A DNA stretch of 64,000 bases from Microbacterium sp. GTDB taxonomy: Bacteria; Actinomycetota; Actinomycetes; Actinomycetales; Microbacteriaceae. The DNA lies in NCBI GenBank assembly GCA_031277945.1, contig JAITLK010000003.1, positions 248,001 to 312,000 on the forward strand. The letters run 5' to 3'. Shown one piece after another: positions 42,212 through 50,347 of the stretch. Position 1 is the first letter of the stretch. Every line of letters starts with the position of its first letter. Under the pieces are notes generated by a model that was given only the letters and a program-made list of their open reading frames with translations, searched no databases and had not been told where the DNA came from. The position numbers were made by a program, and so were the translations under genes.

Positions 42212-44335
42212 GTGACCGAGATTCAGGCTCCCCGGGCCGAGCAGCGCCCGATCGACCGTGTCCACCACGGCGACACCTTCTCCGATCCGTACGAGTGGCT
42301 CCGGGCCAAGGACGACCCCGAGGTCATCGCACATCTCGAGGCCGAGAACGCGTACACCGACGCACGAACCGAGCATCTCGCCCCGCTTCGCCAGCGCATC
42401 TTCGACGAGGTCAAGGCCCGCACGCTGGAGAGCGACCTGTCCGTTCCCAATCGCCGCGGCGAGTGGTGGTACTACGGCCGCACGATCGAGGGGAAGCAGT
42501 ACGGCGTGCAGTGCCGCGCGCCTCTGTCCTCGCCGGATGACTGGACTCCTCCGCAGCTCACCGCGGATGCACCCGTCGAGGGTGAGGAGGTGCTGTTCGA
42601 CGGCAACGTGGAGGCCGAGGGACACGAATTCTTCTCGGTCGGGAGCATGGACATCTCACGCGACGGCACCCACATGCTGTGGGGCATCGATGTGGAGGGC
42701 GACGAGCGGTACACCATCCGGGTGCGCAACCTGGTGGACGGTGTCACCTACGACGATGTGATCGAAGGCACCGCGGGAGGCGCCGAGTTCGTCCCCGACG
42801 GCAGCGGCTTCATCTACACCACGGTCGATGACGCGTGGCGCCCCGACACCGTGTGGCTGCACCGGATCGGCACCACGCGTGACGAGGATGTGCAGCTGTT
42901 CCACGAGGGCGACGAGCGGTTCTGGGTGGGCGCCGGTTTCACCCGAAGCGATGCCTATCTCGTCATCGAGAAGGGTTCCTCGATCACCAGTGAGGTGGCC
43001 CTCGTGCCGGCGTCCGACCTCACCTCCGCTCCCGCCGTGGTGTGGCCCGCGCAGGAGGGCGTCGAGTATGGCGTCGACCACGCCGTGATCGACGGCGAAG
43101 ACGTCCTCTTCATCACCCACAACGCCGGCGCACTGGACTTCGAACTGGTCCGGGTGAGTGCAGCTGACCCTCGCGGCGAGCGCACCGCCGTGCTCCCCCA
43201 CGAGCAGGGTCGGCGTGTGCTGGGCATCGAGTGCTTCCGTGACTTCGCCGTGGTGGAGTACCGCCGCGCGGGACTCGTCCGCGTCGGACGACTCGACTAC
43301 GCGAGCGGCGCCATCGACGAGCTGAGTTTCGAGGAGCCCCTGTACAGCGTCGGCGTCTCGGGCAACTCCGAATGGGCACCACCCCAGGTCCGGCTCGGCT
43401 ACGGCTCGTTCGTGACGCCCTCCAGCGTCTACGACTGGGAGGTGTCCACCGGCGAGCTGCACCTGCGCAAGCAGCAGCCGGTGCTCGGCGGCTACGATCC
43501 CGCCGACTACGAGCAGGCCCGGGTCTGGGCCACCGCCGATGACGGTACGCAGATCCCGGTCTCGCTGGTGTGGCGACGCTCCTTCGGGGCGGTGGGCGCC
43601 GGCGCACCCGCCCGTCCGCTGCACCTGTACGGCTACGGATCGTACGAGCACTCGATCGACCCCGGATTCTCCTCGATCCGGCTGTCGGCGCTGGATCGCG
43701 GCGTGGTCTTCGCGGTCGCCCACGTGCGCGGCGGCGGCGAGATGGGTCGTGCCTGGTACGAGGACGGCAAGATCCGCAACAAGAAGAACAGCTTCTCCGA
43801 TTTTGTCGCGGTCGCCCGTCACCTCGTCGCCGAGGGTTACACCACCCCCGAGCGCATGGTCGCCGAAGGCGGATCGGCAGGCGGGCTCCTGATGGGAGCC
43901 GTCGCCAACCTTGCCCCCGAGCTGTTCGCCGGTGTCCTCGCGTCGGTGCCGTTCGTGGACGCCCTCACGTCCATCCTCGACCCCTCCCTGCCGCTCACCG
44001 TCATCGAGTGGGACGAATGGGGCAATCCCCTCGCTGACGCCGACGTCTACGAGTACATGCGGTCCTACACGCCGTACGAAAACGTCCGCGAGGACGTCGA
44101 CTACCCGCGGATCCTTGCCGTCACCTCGCTGAACGACACCCGCGTGCTGTACGTCGAACCGGCCAAGTGGGTCGCGCGGCTGCGCGACGTGGGCGCAGAC
44201 GCACTGCTGAAGTGCGAGATGGTGGCAGGTCACGGCGGCGTCACCGGCCGCTACAACTCGTGGCAGGAGCGCGCCTACGAACTGGCCTGGCTGTTCGAGG
44301 TGCTCGGCGTGGCAGAGATCGAACCGGCCGCCTGA
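42212..44335 (+). CDS. ptrB: S9 family peptidase, oligopeptidase B
   Basis: A 707-residue prolyl oligopeptidase-family enzyme. The N-terminal part forms a beta-propeller that restricts substrate size. The C-terminal alpha/beta hydrolase carries Ser555 in GGSAGG, Asp642 in LNDTRV and His674 in AGHGGV. The VRGGGEMGRAWYEDGK segment near residue 510 and the acidic pocket residues fit oligopeptidase B, which cuts short peptides after Arg or Lys. No signal peptide, so it is cytosolic. GTG start with a leaderless-type promoter. It ends at a strong hairpin. Confidence 0.93.
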   Translation: MTEIQAPRAEQRPIDRVHHGDTFSDPYEWLRAKDDPEVIAHLEAENAYTDARTEHLAPLRQRIFDEVKARTLESDLSVPNRRGEWWYYGRTIEGKQYGVQCRAPLSSPDDWTPPQLTADAPVEGEEVLFDGNVEAEGHEFFSVGSMDISRDGTHMLWGIDVEGDERYTIRVRNLVDGVTYDDVIEGTAGGAEFVPDGSGFIYTTVDDAWRPDTVWLHRIGTTRDEDVQLFHEGDERFWVGAGFTRSDAYLVIEKGSSITSEVALVPASDLTSAPAVVWPAQEGVEYGVDHAVIDGEDVLFITHNAGALDFELVRVSAADPRGERTAVLPHEQGRRVLGIECFRDFAVVEYRRAGLVRVGRLDYASGAIDELSFEEPLYSVGVSGNSEWAPPQVRLGYGSFVTPSSVYDWEVSTGELHLRKQQPVLGGYDPADYEQARVWATADDGTQIPVSLVWRRSFGAVGAGAPARPLHLYGYGSYEHSIDPGFSSIRLSALDRGVVFAVAHVRGGGEMGRAWYEDGKIRNKKNSFSDFVAVARHLVAEGYTTPERMVAEGGSAGGLLMGAVANLAPELFAGVLASVPFVDALTSILDPSLPLTVIEWDEWGNPLADADVYEYMRSYTPYENVREDVDYPRILAVTSLNDTRVLYVEPAKWVARLRDVGADALLKCEMVAGHGGVTGRYNSWQERAYELAWLFEVLGVAEIEPAA

Positions 44336-44349
44336 AACCCGCCGCAGCG

Positions 44350-44384
44350 CACGGGACGGGAAGGGCGATCCTTCCCGTCCCGTG
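44350..44384 (+). terminator. terminator after ptrB, 15-bp perfect stem
   Basis: Arms CACGGGACGGGAAGG (44350-44364) and CCTTCCCGTCCCGTG (44370-44384) with a 5-nt loop. It argues against a start at 44384 for the next gene. Confidence 0.8.
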
Positions 44385-44401
44385 TGCTGCATCATGGGTC
44401 T

Positions 44402-45082
44402 GTGACACCCCATTCCGCCGGCCACGTCCGCGCCCGCATCGTCGATGTCCGCTTCGACGCCCATCGCGTGCTCCTGCAGCTCGACGACGGGCGCACCCTC
44501 GGTGCACCGCTCTCCTGGGCCTCGCGCGCGGCGCAGCTGCCGCAGTCGCAGCAGCGGCGGTGGGTGCTCGTCGACCATGGTCGTGGCGTCAACTGGCCGG
44601 CCCTCGGTCAGGAGGATCCGGAGGGGGCGCTGTCGCTGTGGACCATCGAGCAGGACCGGCTCTACGAGGGCGCGCTCGGCGTGCTCCAGCGCGCCGGCTG
44701 GGACACCGGGACGCTCAGCGCACGCGATCGGGAGCTGGTGGCACTCTGGCGGCTCGAGGCAGACGTCTACAACGGCGGGTTCCTGCAGTTCCTCGGCAAC
44801 TGGGGCCAGCAGGACCTCGCGATCGCGCGTGATGCCGCCGGACTGATCGGGGCTCGGCGCACCCATCGAGCGGTCGTCTCCCTCCAGGAGCTGCTGTCAC
44901 CCCTCATCGAACGTGACGATGTCTCGTCCATCGACGACGTCTACCGCCTCATCGCCGCCGCAGCTCCGCCCGATCCGGTCTCCCGGTTCGACGAGCTGGA
45001 AGCGCAGCTCACCGAGGCCATGGAACAGGAACTGATGCGGTGCGTGGTCGCGGCCTACGGACCGGCGCCGACCGACGCCTGA
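44402..45082 (+). CDS. DUF2442/DUF4375 two-domain protein
   Basis: A 226-residue protein. Residues 1-75 resemble DUF2442 (ARIVDVRFDAHRVLLQLDDGRTL, then GRGVNWPAL). Residues about 85-220 resemble DUF4375/DMP19-like proteins (ALWRLEADVYNGGFLQFLGNWG and a helical tail). GTG at 44402 is preferred because the upstream in-frame start at 44384 lies inside the ptrB terminator. Both domains are of unknown biochemical role: DUF2442 occurs with toxin-antitoxin partners, and DUF4375-like proteins can mimic DNA. No partner gene is present. Confidence 0.75.
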   Translation: MTPHSAGHVRARIVDVRFDAHRVLLQLDDGRTLGAPLSWASRAAQLPQSQQRRWVLVDHGRGVNWPALGQEDPEGALSLWTIEQDRLYEGALGVLQRAGWDTGTLSARDRELVALWRLEADVYNGGFLQFLGNWGQQDLAIARDAAGLIGARRTHRAVVSLQELLSPLIERDDVSSIDDVYRLIAAAAPPDPVSRFDELEAQLTEAMEQELMRCVVAAYGPAPTDA

Positions 45083-45107
45083 GCCACGGTCACCGGGCGG
45101 CGCAGAT

Positions 45108-45150
45108 GCAGCAGGGCCGGATGCGGAGATTCCGCGTCCGGCCCTGCTGC
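45108..45150. terminator. bidirectional terminator, 20-bp stem
   Basis: Arms 45108-45127 and 45131-45150 pair fully apart from one G-U pair, with a 3-nt loop. It lies between the DUF2442 gene and the convergent pfkA. Confidence 0.85.
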
Positions 45151-45160
45151 GTGTGGAGAA

Positions 45161-46189
45161 TCAGCCGAAGAGCGCGGCAGCCTCGTCGTAGCGGTGCTTG
45201 GGCACGGTGTTCAGCTCACCGAGCGCATCGGCGAACGGAACGCGAACGATGTCGGTACCCTGCAACGCCACCATCTGTCCCCACGCGCCGTCGACGATCG
45301 CGTCGGCGGCGTGCAGACCGAGACGCGTGGCGAGCACGCGGTCAAAGGCGCTGGGCGCACCGCCGCGCTGGATGTGACCGAGGATCGTGGCGCGGGTCTC
45401 GATCCCCGTGATGCGCTCGATCTCGGGAGCAAGCAGATCGCCGATGCCGCCCAGGCGCGGACGGTTGAACGCGTCGAGGCCCTTGTCGCTGTATGCCTCG
45501 TCCATGCCCTTGAGGGTGAAGCCCTCGGAGACCACGACGAGCGGCGCACGACCACGATCATGCGCAGAGGTGACGAGCGCTGCGATCTCGTCAAGAGTCA
45601 TCGGGTGCTCCGGAATGAGGATGGCGTGCGCTCCTGCGGCCATGCCGGCGTGCAGCGCGATCCAGCCGACGTGGCGGCCCATGACCTCGGCCACCATGCA
45701 GCGCTGGTGGGAGTCGCCGGTGGTGCGCAGGCGATCCATCGCGTCCGTGGCGATGTTGACGGCGGTGTCGAAGCCGAACGAGTAGTCGGTCGCCTGCAGG
45801 TCGTTGTCGATGGTCTTCGGCACGCCGATGACCTTGATGCCGTCCTTGGACAGACGATCGGCCGCCGCCAGCGTCCCCTCGCCGCCGATGGCGATGATGC
45901 CGTCGATCTTGTGCCCGTACAGCGTCTTGGCGATGTTCTCTGCGCCGCCGCGGTCTCCCTCGTAGGGGTTGGTGCGGCTGGTGCCGAGGATCGTTCCGCC
46001 GGTCTTGGACAGTCCCTTCACCTCATGACGGGTGAGCGGCATGAAATCGCCCTCGACCACGCCGCGCCAGCCGTCCCGGATGCCCACGAACTCGAGGTCG
46101 TAGGTCGTGGTGCCCTTGAGCACGATGCCGCGGATCACGGCGTTCAGTCCGGGGCAGTCGCCGCCGCTGGTGAGGATACCGATCTTCAT
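45161..46189 (-). CDS. pfkA: ATP-dependent 6-phosphofructokinase
   Basis: A 342-residue group III-type phosphofructokinase that phosphorylates fructose 6-phosphate in glycolysis. Landmarks are ILTSGGDCPGLNAVIRG at the start, IAIGGEGTLAAADRL near residue 97, PKTIDNDLQATDYSFGFDTA near 124, and GRHVGWIALHAG near 170. The Gly in GGEGT, in place of the Asp of PPi-dependent enzymes, supports ATP as donor. GAAGGC precedes the ATG. An inverted repeat (GTTCTTGACGC) lies 110-180 bp upstream. Confidence 0.95.
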   Translation of the reverse strand: MKIGILTSGGDCPGLNAVIRGIVLKGTTTYDLEFVGIRDGWRGVVEGDFMPLTRHEVKGLSKTGGTILGTSRTNPYEGDRGGAENIAKTLYGHKIDGIIAIGGEGTLAAADRLSKDGIKVIGVPKTIDNDLQATDYSFGFDTAVNIATDAMDRLRTTGDSHQRCMVAEVMGRHVGWIALHAGMAAGAHAILIPEHPMTLDEIAALVTSAHDRGRAPLVVVSEGFTLKGMDEAYSDKGLDAFNRPRLGGIGDLLAPEIERITGIETRATILGHIQRGGAPSAFDRVLATRLGLHAADAIVDGAWGQMVALQGTDIVRVPFADALGELNTVPKHRYDEAAALFG

Positions 46190-46300
46190 GGTGAATGCTG
46201 CCTTCGCGCGTTGGAAAGGAGGGGGAACGAGGCGACGGTGCCTGAATCGAATCTAGCGGTCCCCCACCCTCCAGCGCCATTCAGGACGATGAGAACAGGT

Positions 46301-46368
46301 GTTCTTGACGCAAATCCTGTTGAATTTGCCCGGCCGTGCCGACCATGCGCGCCTCGGGCGTCAAGAAC
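46301..46368. repeat. 11-bp inverted repeat upstream of pfkA
   Basis: GTTCTTGACGC (46301-46311) and GCGTCAAGAAC (46358-46368) are perfect arms 46 bp apart in the region between pfkA and the SNF2 gene. Each contains TTGAC, so either arm could also be a -35 element. Operator, paired promoters or a long-looped hairpin are possible. Confidence 0.45.
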
Positions 46369-46400
46369 CGTCATTCCTTACATCGGGCACTCCGAAAATA

Positions 46401-46435
46401 ACGCAACCCCCGCACACCGGGCGCGGGGGTTGCGT
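46401..46435 (-). terminator. terminator of the SNF2 helicase gene
   Basis: Arms ACGCAACCCCCGC and GCGGGGGTTGCGT (46401-46413, 46423-46435), 9-nt loop, followed on the minus strand by TTATTTTCGG. The T-rich tail makes this the most classical intrinsic terminator in the window. Confidence 0.85.
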
Positions 46436-46446
46436 CTGGAGGGGCC

Positions 46447-48591
46447 TCAGGCGCCGAGCGCCTCGCGCAGCAGGTGCATGAGCGCCGCCAACTGCACGGA
46501 GTCCTGCGAGCCCGGCTCGACGGATACGCCGTCCAGGGCACGCAGCGACAGACCCTGCTTCTGATCGATGAGCTCGGCGATCTTCGAATCCAGCGTGTGC
46601 GCGGCGATGATGCGCCAGGCGGTGACCGGCTCGTCCTGTCCGATGCGGTGCACGCGGTCGATGGCCTGGGTCTGCTCGGCGGCGGTCCAGCTGAGCTCGG
46701 CCAGCACCACGTTGGATGCGGCCTGCAGGTTGACGCCGACGCCCGCAGCGGTGAGCGAGCACACCGCGATCGAGACGGCGGGATCGTTGTTGAAGGCGTC
46801 GATCGCCTCCTGCCGCGCCGTGGACGTCTGGTCTCCACGAATGGACACCGCCTGCAGGCCGTTGGCTGCGAACAGCGCCTCCGCCTGGTTCATGACGTCA
46901 ATGTGCTTGGCGAAGAAGACCACCTTGCCCACGGAACGCTGCAGCTGCACGGCGTAGTCGGCGGCAAGGCCGGCCTTCGCCTGACCGATGCGGCGCACCA
47001 TCGTGAAGACGTTGTCGCCGCCCGCGTCGGCGTTCTTCGCATCGTCGAACTCGTGCTGGGCGACGAGACGCACGATGTCCTCGTCGATGCCGTCGGTGAC
47101 GCGACCGCGAGCTTCGATGATGCGGCGGTACTTGGCCGCCATGCGCTCGCCGAGCTCACGCTCGGCCTGACGGATGGAGCGGCCGAACTCGTCGTCCAGC
47201 TGCACCGGCATGTCGGCGATCAGCTTGTCGGGAAGGTCCGCTGCCACGTCCTTCTTCTTGCGACGGACGATGCCCATGGAGATGACGGCGTCACGAGCCT
47301 CCGGGTAGAACGCCTTGTCGGCCGGAGTGAGGCCGGTGGCATCGAGCTTGTCCGCCAGCACGGGGCCGGGGCGTTCTCCGTTGGTCCAGCCCAGGAAGCG
47401 CCAGATCGCGTCGAAGTCCTCGACGTCGTTGATCAGCGGGGTACCGGTGAGGGCCATGAGCAGCGGGTTGCCGCCCGGGGTCGTCTCGCGGACACGGGAA
47501 GCGAGCGCCAGCACGTTCTGCGAGCGCTGCGAGCTGAGGTTCTTGATGAAGTGGGCCTCATCCACCACCAGGCCTCGCAGACCCACCTTGCTCAGCCACT
47601 CGAGGTGGCGGTCGAGGATCTCATAGTTCACGATGAACACGTCGGCGAAGGCGTCGATGTTCTCGCCGTCGCCCTGGATGACGGTGGCGCGGCGCTGCGG
47701 GGTCCACCGCTCCACTTCGCGAGCCCAGTTCATCTTGACGACGTTGGGAACCACGACAAGCAGCGGGTAAGCGCCGGCCACCGAGGCGGCGAGCACCGAC
47801 TGCGCGGTTTTTCCGAGGCCCGGCTCGTCGGCCAGCAGGAAGCTGCGCTTGCCGGTGCGGACGGCTTCCACGAAGCGCATCTGGTGCGGCATCACTTCCA
47901 GCCCCTTGGGCGAGATGTGATCGAACTCCGGGACCGGCGGCAGCTCCATCGTGGCGGCCCCGCCTCCGGCGCCGGTCTCGAACGCCTTGTACAGCGGGCC
48001 CATGAGGTCCCAGCCGTCGAGGCGACGACGCGGCGTCTCCTTCGGGATGACGACAGAGGTGTCGGGCGCCAGGAACGGGTTGGACTCCAGGCGCGACTCC
48101 ACCATGGGCGGAGTCACCTGACGCTCGGCGATGGCGGCGGAGATCACCGGTGTGGCAGCAACGGGCACCACGTCCGTGATGATCAGCTCATCCGGCGCCA
48201 GCTCGGCGCCGGACTCGAGCAGCCAGTCACGGCGCATGCGCTTGGCGACCGGGCTCGTGGCCTGGTCCGCCTCGAGCAGCGGGATGATCGAGGTGTCGCG
48301 GGCCGCGGTCTTCGCGAGGATCTGCGCGACGCCTTCGAGACGCTTGAGCAGCTCGGCGCGGGCGGAATCGGTGAGGTTCGGATCGGCCTTCACACGGGTG
48401 CGCTCTTCGCGCACCAGGAAGGCGATGACCTGGAACTTGACGCGGTTGGTCGGGCCGAGCTTGCCCTTTTGCGCCTTGGCCTCCACCTCACGCACCTTGC
48501 GGGCGAGGATGGGGATGATCGGGGCCTCGTCATCACGACGGGAAGACGAGGACTTCCTGCGCCGTGAAGCGGCGGTTGCCGTGGTCGGCAT
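46447..48591 (-). CDS. SNF2-type DEAH-box helicase/translocase
   Basis: A 714-residue ATP-dependent DNA translocase of superfamily 2. A basic Ser/Arg-rich N-terminus (SRRRKSSSSRRDDE) and a helical 230-residue region precede the motor. Walker A is DEPGLGKTAQ near residue 255, the DEAH box is VVDEAHFIKN near 345, the TGTPLIND motif III follows, and VHRIGQDEPV near 660 closes the second RecA fold. The layout resembles SMARCAL1/RapA-like proteins with an annealing or remodelling role. AGGAGGAG precedes the ATG. No nuclease, methylase or other defence partner is adjacent, so a DNA repair role is more likely than phage defence. Confidence 0.9.
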   Translation of the reverse strand: MPTTATAASRRRKSSSSRRDDEAPIIPILARKVREVEAKAQKGKLGPTNRVKFQVIAFLVREERTRVKADPNLTDSARAELLKRLEGVAQILAKTAARDTSIIPLLEADQATSPVAKRMRRDWLLESGAELAPDELIITDVVPVAATPVISAAIAERQVTPPMVESRLESNPFLAPDTSVVIPKETPRRRLDGWDLMGPLYKAFETGAGGGAATMELPPVPEFDHISPKGLEVMPHQMRFVEAVRTGKRSFLLADEPGLGKTAQSVLAASVAGAYPLLVVVPNVVKMNWAREVERWTPQRRATVIQGDGENIDAFADVFIVNYEILDRHLEWLSKVGLRGLVVDEAHFIKNLSSQRSQNVLALASRVRETTPGGNPLLMALTGTPLINDVEDFDAIWRFLGWTNGERPGPVLADKLDATGLTPADKAFYPEARDAVISMGIVRRKKKDVAADLPDKLIADMPVQLDDEFGRSIRQAERELGERMAAKYRRIIEARGRVTDGIDEDIVRLVAQHEFDDAKNADAGGDNVFTMVRRIGQAKAGLAADYAVQLQRSVGKVVFFAKHIDVMNQAEALFAANGLQAVSIRGDQTSTARQEAIDAFNNDPAVSIAVCSLTAAGVGVNLQAASNVVLAELSWTAAEQTQAIDRVHRIGQDEPVTAWRIIAAHTLDSKIAELIDQKQGLSLRALDGVSVEPGSQDSVQLAALMHLLREALGA

Positions 48592-48933
48592 GCTCCTCCT
48601 GAGCGAACGTCCGGGATTCCTCCCGGGGGGCCGGTGTGCACCGGTGCGATCTCGCGGAGATTCTCGCTGCCCGCGCCGCAGATTCCGCTTCAGCGGCCAG
48701 CGACTCGGGGCGAAAACGCCCGCAGATGCATTTTACCGCATCGCCTCCTCCCCCGCCATCGCCGACGAGCGCGAGTCGATGTCACACTTTCGCCGGCTGC
48801 AACGACACCTCTCTGACAACCTCATCGACCTCCGTCCCCGTGAGGCTTCCGTCTACGGGCGAATCTGCGCAACACGGCAGTTCTCCCCCGCACCGGAGGT
48901 CGCCGCAGGGCCACTCCCAGAACAGGACGAAGC
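48592..48933. other. 342-bp divergent intergenic region with an ECF41 promoter
   Basis: No gene was found. The half next to the SNF2 gene is GC-rich with short self-complementary runs (CCCGGGGGG, GTGCACCGGTG). The other half holds the ECF41-type promoter at 48780-48806 and a leader of about 120 bp before the AhpD-like gene. Confidence 0.7.
48780..48806 (+). promoter_or_regulatory. ECF41-type promoter of the AhpD-like/sigma operon
   Basis: TGTCACA (48780-48786), exactly 16 nt, then CGAC (48803-48806). The published ECF41 target is TGTCACA-n16-CGTC, so only one base differs. It precedes the operon encoding the ECF41 factor itself, as expected for autoregulation. Confidence 0.8.
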
Positions 48934-49392
48934 ATGACTCGCATCGACATCAACCGCACCAACCGGCTCGGCTACACGGCCGTCATCGGGATGGAGGCCT
49001 ACGCGCGCACCAACGTGGACAAGCGCCTGTTCGAACTGCTGAAGATCCGCGCCTCCGTCCTCAACGGGTGCACCTTCTGCGTGGACATGCACATGACGGA
49101 CGGGCTGAAGGCCGGGATCCCGCAGCGTGTGCTCACCGCCGCCACCGCGTGGGAGCACGCCGGCGACCTGCTGGATGAACGGGAGAAAGCAGTTCTCGCC
49201 CTGACCGATGCGGTCACCCACCTCGGCGAGAACGCCGTGGACGACACCGTCTGGAATCGAGCCGCCGCGTTCTTCGACGAGGGCGAGCTCGGCGCGCTGG
49301 TGCTCGCCATCGCCACGATCAACGTCTGGAACCGGATCGCGATCGCCACGCGGATGACGCCTCCGGTGGACGCCGCGCATCCCGTGGCATGA
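48934..49392 (+). CDS. carboxymuconolactone decarboxylase family protein (AhpD-like)
   Basis: A 152-residue alkylhydroperoxidase-like protein. The redox motif is Cys46-x-x-Cys49 followed by His53 in NGCTFCVDMH, as in AhpD. It probably reduces peroxides or a related electrophile as a multimer. It precedes the ECF41 sigma gene by 25 bp. This pairing with a carboxymuconolactone decarboxylase-type enzyme is the defining context of the ECF41 group, whose enzyme partner is thought to be the regulated output. Confidence 0.92.
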   Translation: MTRIDINRTNRLGYTAVIGMEAYARTNVDKRLFELLKIRASVLNGCTFCVDMHMTDGLKAGIPQRVLTAATAWEHAGDLLDEREKAVLALTDAVTHLGENAVDDTVWNRAAAFFDEGELGALVLAIATINVWNRIAIATRMTPPVDAAHPVA

Positions 49393-49417
49393 GGATGGAG
49401 CGCAGGAAGGAGCGCGG

Positions 49418-50293
49418 ATGACGATGCTCTCCCCGGCGGCAACCGCGTGGCAGCAGGAACAGGGGCGCCTGCTCGGCATCGCCTACCGGATGCTCGGCGA
49501 CTACTCCGAAGCGGAGGACGTCGTCTCCGATGTGGCCGAGCTTGCCGTTCAGGCCGAGCGCGGCAGATCAGAGATCCGGTCCTGGCCCGCCTGGCTCACC
49601 ACGGTGTGCGTGCGTCGATCCATCGACCGCGTTCGCATGATCGCGGCCCGGCGCGAGAGCTACCCCGGCCCCTGGCTGCCGGAACCGGTGGCGACGGACC
49701 GGCTGCCGGACGAGGTCGTCGCCACCCGCGAGATGCTCTCGATCGCACTCCTGCACCTGGCCGAGCAACTTCCGCCGCGCCAGCGCGCCGCCATCGTGCT
49801 GCACCGAGCCTTCGCCATGTCCGCCCCGGAGATCGCGGACATCCTGGAGACCACGCCGGCGGCGGTTCGCCAGCTGATCTCTCGCGGCGAGCGCCGTCTG
49901 GACATCCGCCCCGATCAGCCGGTGTCGACACGGGTCGACGCCGCATCGCTGGATCTGCTGATCGGCGCGATCGAATCGGGAGACATCGCCCTGGTCACCT
50001 CGATGCTGGACGACGACGCGATCCTCTGGACCGATGGCGGCGGCGTGGTGAGCGCGGCGCTGAACCCGATCTTCGGCGCCGCGGCCATCGCGCGCTTCGT
50101 CATCGGAGTCTTCGAGAAGGCCCGGCGCGCGGATGACGAGATCAGCGTCGGGTGGCTCGACGTCAACGGCGAGCCCGCCATCGACTTCCGACGTCGAATC
50201 CGCCGCGACGTGGTGACGCTCCAGATCGGCGCGGCCGGGCGCATCGCCGGGATCCGCCAGATCGCGAACCCCGACAAGCACAGCCGCCTCTGA
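49418..50293 (+). CDS. ECF41 group RNA polymerase sigma factor with SnoaL-like C-terminal domain
   Basis: A 291-residue sigma factor. Region 2 (GRLLGIAYRMLGDYSEAEDVVSDV) and region 4 (LPPRQRAAIVLHRAFAMSAPEIADIL) are complete. The C-terminal extension of about 110 residues is SnoaL-like and replaces a separate anti-sigma factor. Two ECF41 hallmarks are present: GPWLPEPV in the linker near residue 85 and NPDK near the C-terminus (ANPDKHS). It is co-transcribed with the AhpD-like gene from a promoter carrying the ECF41 target sequence. Confidence 0.93.
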   Translation: MTMLSPAATAWQQEQGRLLGIAYRMLGDYSEAEDVVSDVAELAVQAERGRSEIRSWPAWLTTVCVRRSIDRVRMIAARRESYPGPWLPEPVATDRLPDEVVATREMLSIALLHLAEQLPPRQRAAIVLHRAFAMSAPEIADILETTPAAVRQLISRGERRLDIRPDQPVSTRVDAASLDLLIGAIESGDIALVTSMLDDDAILWTDGGGVVSAALNPIFGAAAIARFVIGVFEKARRADDEISVGWLDVNGEPAIDFRRRIRRDVVTLQIGAAGRIAGIRQIANPDKHSRL

Positions 50294-50303
50294 GGGGAAA
50301 CGC

Positions 50304-50337
50304 CGTGGGCCGGCTTCCCAGGGGAAGCCGGCCCACG
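50304..50337. terminator. bidirectional terminator after the sigma gene
   Basis: CGTGGGCCGGCTTCC (50304-50318) pairs with its complement at 50323-50337 around a CAGG loop. It separates the sigma gene from the convergent short ALDH gene. Confidence 0.85.
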
Positions 50338-50347
50338 TCAGAACCTG

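Noticed and set aside
42656..44866. 736-codon open frame antisense to ptrB and the DUF2442 gene
   Set aside because: It overlaps two well-supported genes and a strong terminator and shows composition typical of antisense frames.
46474..48567. 697-codon open frame antisense to the SNF2 gene
   Set aside because: It has the same cause; no recognisable domain, and the sense strand carries a perfect helicase.
46447..48591. SNF2 helicase as part of a phage-defence system
   Set aside because: No nuclease, methyltransferase or other defence partner is adjacent, and pfkA and an ECF41 module flank it.
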